Source of the DNA: Sphingobacteriales bacterium
Lineage (GTDB): Bacteria; Bacteroidota; Bacteroidia; Sphingobacteriales; Sphingobacteriaceae
Assembly: GCA_028288165.1 (NCBI GenBank)
Contig: JAQBOG010000021.1
Location: forward strand, 62,001-126,000
DNA: 64,000 nucleotides
Reading direction: 5' to 3'
Both the position numbers and the translations under genes were made by a program. The notes beneath the pieces were generated by a model. It searched no databases. It saw only the letters and a list, made by a program, of their open reading frames with translations, and was not told the origin of the DNA. This document shows positions 61,989 through 64,000 of the stretch, piece after piece. Numbering within the stretch: position 1 is the first letter of the stretch; each line of letters begins with the position of its first letter.

Positions 61989-62636
61989 ATGGCTGTTTAT
62001 AGATTTAAAGTTTCTTTCGAAGATTATGATGACGTTGTTAGAGAAATCGATATTAAATCCAATCAAACATTTGAAGATCTCCACAAAGCTATCCACCAAT
62101 CAACTGGCTATAATGCTGAGTTGTCGTCGTCATTTTATGTTTGCAATGATCAGTGGATTAAAAGTGATGAGATAGCATATTTACCGTCTCAAAGGAAAAT
62201 AGATAACGGTGTTATCTCTATGATCAATTCAAAATTGAGTAGTTATATTGATGATCCTCATCAAAAATTTTACTACACCTATAATTTCGAACGACCGTTT
62301 GATTTCCACGTAGAGCTAATAAAAATTATATTGAACGAGGAACAGGGTAAAACCTATCCAAATTTGTTTAGAAGCGTGGGCGAAGCACCAAAAATACCTG
62401 TAGCCGGGCCTATAATTCCATCTGCAGCGTCTTTAGAGTCAGACGAATTTGACTTTTTAAATGAAGTTGAAGATTTTGTAGCTGAAGACGACGATAGTAT
62501 TGATTCAATAAGCGAGCTGCCAATAGCCATTGAAATTGATGCCCACGATGACGAAGGTGAAAAAGACGACTTAATGGACGAGTTTTCTGACAGTGATGGC
62601 TATGATGCTGATGATCTTCAGAAAGATGATTATTAA
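61989..62636 (+). CDS. pRiA4b ORF-3-like domain protein
   Basis: 215 residues. The first 130 residues carry the pRiA4b ORF-3/IS1096-passenger-like domain: VYRFKVSFEDYDDVVREIDI, FEDLHKAIHQSTGYN, SSFYVCNDQW and the HQKFYYTYNF strand. The C-terminal 80 residues are extremely acidic (Asp/Glu/Ser-rich, DDLMDEFSDSDGYDADD) and probably disordered. Despite the family name, no transposon features are present, and it sits among housekeeping genes with its own candidate promoter. A role is unknown. The next gene, miaA, starts 31 bases downstream. Confidence 0.8.
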   Translation: MAVYRFKVSFEDYDDVVREIDIKSNQTFEDLHKAIHQSTGYNAELSSSFYVCNDQWIKSDEIAYLPSQRKIDNGVISMINSKLSSYIDDPHQKFYYTYNFERPFDFHVELIKIILNEEQGKTYPNLFRSVGEAPKIPVAGPIIPSAASLESDEFDFLNEVEDFVAEDDDSIDSISELPIAIEIDAHDDEGEKDDLMDEFSDSDGYDADDLQKDDY

Positions 62637-62667
62637 TATCTCCGAAAAGTAACAGAACTATCTTTTA

Positions 62668-63585
62668 ATGCATCTCAAAACACTGGTAGTTATTGCGGGG
62701 CCGACGGCTGTTGGGAAAACTGCATTAGCGATACAAGTGGCTAAACACTATCAAACCGAAATACTTTCTGGGGATTCCCGTCAGTTCTATAGAGAAATGG
62801 AAATTGGCACAGCCAAACCCTCCTTGAGTGAACTACAAGAGGTTAAACATCATTTCATAAACTCGCACAGTATTACAGAGAATGTGACTGTTGGTGATTA
62901 TGAACGAGATGCACTATTGGTTTTAGACACAATTTTTCAGAAACATGACATTGCCATATTGGTGGGAGGATCAGGGTTGTTTCTTAAAGCAATTTGTGAA
63001 GGCTTTGACCAATTTCCTGATGTAATGCCTGGGATCAGAGAAGATCTAAATCAGAACCTACTTGATTTCGGAATAGTTCACTTACAGAACAAGCTTAAAG
63101 GCCTTGATCCTGCCTATTATTCTGAAGTTGATATCAATAACCCTCAACGCGTCATTCGGGCACTGGAAGTATCCATTTCTTCCGGAAAACCCTATTCTAG
63201 TTTCAGAATACAAAATCAAATCTCAAGACCTTTCAACATTTTAAAAATTTGCTTAAATACTTCTCGCGAGCAGCTTTATAGGCAAATTAATTATCGAGTT
63301 GATCAAATGATGGAAGTCGGTCTTCTTAGTGAGGTTAATGCATTAATTGAATATCAACACTTTAATGCACTAAGCACGGTGGGATATACTGAGTTATTTA
63401 ATTATATAAAAGGCAACCAAACATTAAATCAATCTATTGATTTAATCAAACAAAATACAAGGAGGTTCGCAAAGCGCCAGCTAACCTGGTTTCGGAAAGA
63501 ACAAGATATGGTTTGGTTTGAGCCCGACGCAAAAAAAGTTATCGACTATCTCGAATCTGCAATAAATACTAAGCCTGAGCAGTAG
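62668..63585 (+). CDS. miaA: tRNA dimethylallyltransferase
   Basis: 305 residues, full length. P-loop VIAGPTAVGKTALAIQVA, the DSRQFYREMEIGTAKPS tRNA- and substrate-binding motif, HHFINSHSI, ILVGGSGLFLKAI and the C-terminal NTRRFAKRQLTWFRKEQDMVW. It transfers a dimethylallyl group to A37 of tRNAs reading UNN codons. Third tRNA-modification or maturation gene in this stretch. Its 3' end overlaps the convergent DUF3467 gene by 17 bases. Confidence 0.96.
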   Translation: MHLKTLVVIAGPTAVGKTALAIQVAKHYQTEILSGDSRQFYREMEIGTAKPSLSELQEVKHHFINSHSITENVTVGDYERDALLVLDTIFQKHDIAILVGGSGLFLKAICEGFDQFPDVMPGIREDLNQNLLDFGIVHLQNKLKGLDPAYYSEVDINNPQRVIRALEVSISSGKPYSSFRIQNQISRPFNILKICLNTSREQLYRQINYRVDQMMEVGLLSEVNALIEYQHFNALSTVGYTELFNYIKGNQTLNQSIDLIKQNTRRFAKRQLTWFRKEQDMVWFEPDAKKVIDYLESAINTKPEQ

Positions 63586-63883
63586 GTCCCCCAAAGTTCA
63601 TTGGAAGTGCGGGTGGATCTTCCTGGATTTTTATTCTTCCGTTAATACTTTCGAATTTTTCAATATTATCTTCTAAAGCCCTCAAAAATCTTTTAGCATG
63701 TTCTGGAGTCAAAACAATTCTAGATTTAACTCTTGCTTTTGGAACCCCTGGCATAACTCTAATAAAGTCGAGAACGAACTCCGTGTTTGAATGAGTAATT
63801 ATAGCAAGGTTTGAGTAAGTGCCTTCCGCTACTTCTTCAGACAACTCGATATTTAACTGATTTTCATTATTAAATTCTTCCAT
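63569..63883 (-). CDS. DUF3467 family protein
   Basis: 104 residues. ELSEEVAEGTYSNLAIITHS, EFVLDFIRVMPGVPKARVKSRI (shortened), and LTPEHAKRFLRALEDNI are the DUF3467 pattern. A small cytosolic protein common in Bacteroidota; the biochemical role is not known. No signal peptide. It overlaps the convergent miaA gene by 17 bases at their 3' ends. The tail is rich in proline and glycine (DPPALPMNFGGP). Confidence 0.9.
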   Translation of the reverse strand: MEEFNNENQLNIELSEEVAEGTYSNLAIITHSNTEFVLDFIRVMPGVPKARVKSRIVLTPEHAKRFLRALEDNIEKFESINGRIKIQEDPPALPMNFGGPTAQA

Positions 63884-63975
63884 GAAAGCATAATTAGTTT
63901 CAAATATAATAAAAAGAGACCTTTCAAATTGTATCTACTGTAGAACATGTCTATTTAAATTTTAAGCATAAAAAA

Positions 63976-64000
63976 AACCTGCCAAATAAATTGGCAGGTT
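63976..64000 (-). terminator. Strong hairpin at the right edge, terminator on the minus strand
   Basis: AACCTGCCAA (63976-63985), loop ATAAA, TTGGCAGGTT (63991-64000): a perfect 10-base stem. On the minus strand the hairpin is followed by a T run (the A run at 63971-63977), as for an intrinsic terminator of a gene beyond the right edge. It may also act on the plus strand if a T run follows outside the window. Confidence 0.8.

Noticed and set aside
61989-62636. Possible mobile element because the protein resembles an IS1096 passenger
   Set aside because: The pRiA4b ORF-3 domain occurs in many chromosomal proteins. No transposase, inverted repeats or target duplication were seen around it.

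Overview
The window looks like a chromosomal segment of a Bacteroidota bacterium, most likely Sphingobacteriaceae (Pedobacter-like). It is AT-rich, lacks strong Shine-Dalgarno sites, has TAnnTTTG-type -7 promoter elements, uses TTG starts often, and carries typical Bacteroidota families: a lipoprotein OmpH/Skp, a DUF3467 protein, a UpxY-like NusG paralogue and a single-domain exosortase. The genus is inferred from gene content and style only. I saw no tRNA, rRNA, CRISPR array or insertion sequence.

Regions: (1) 1-3.8 kb is central sugar metabolism: the 3' end of a KDPG aldolase gene, a hexuronate-type MFS transporter, a GapN-like aldehyde dehydrogenase and a small disordered protein. (2) 3.8-5.1 kb holds a structured intergenic repeat and a type IB topoisomerase. 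(3) 5.2-50.0 kb is one very large surface-glycan locus. A WecA/TagO-like initiating transferase and a GT2 lie on the minus strand. Diverging from them on the plus strand are an OPX outer-membrane lipoprotein, a Wzc-like tyrosine kinase/co-polymerase, a NusG-like antiterminator with a 212-nt leader, an asparagine-synthase-type amidotransferase, a Wzm/Wzt ABC exporter, about 25 glycosyltransferase-like genes (families GT2, GT4, GT9, GT10, GT11, DUF5672 and unassigned GT-A-like proteins), several FkbM-type methyltransferases, two acyltransferase-3 proteins, a Wzy-like polymerase, an exosortase and a WcaF-type acetyltransferase. Most genes overlap or are a few bases apart, suggesting one or a few long transcripts under antiterminator control. 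(4) 50.2-64 kb is housekeeping: mdh, a retropepsin-like protease, a secreted unknown protein, gyrB, an OmpH-like lipoprotein, a Tat-type metallophosphoesterase, DUF72, an Hsp15-like S4 protein, dapD, a lone GT4, a threonylcarbamoyl-AMP synthase, a CCA-type nucleotidyltransferase, a pRiA4b ORF-3-like protein, miaA and DUF3467.

How the glycan genes probably work together (inference): WecA-like loads undecaprenyl phosphate, the glycosyltransferases build a repeat that includes fucose (GT10 and GT11 are both present), and methyl, acyl and amide groups decorate it. Polymerisation and export use Wzy/Wzc/OPX and/or Wzm/Wzt. No Wzx flippase and no nucleotide-sugar synthesis genes are visible, so those functions must lie elsewhere. 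The exosortase next to the Wzy-like protein links the locus to protein sorting or glycan attachment at the cell surface, but no sorting substrate is seen here.

The most notable items are the exosortase-Wzy-amidotransferase glycan locus, a two-copy intergenic element whose hairpin stem differs between copies while staying paired, a glycosyltransferase-FkbM fusion with a nearby unfused paralogue, a G7 tract inside a GT10 fucosyltransferase gene, and a terminator-like hairpin inside a protease gene.
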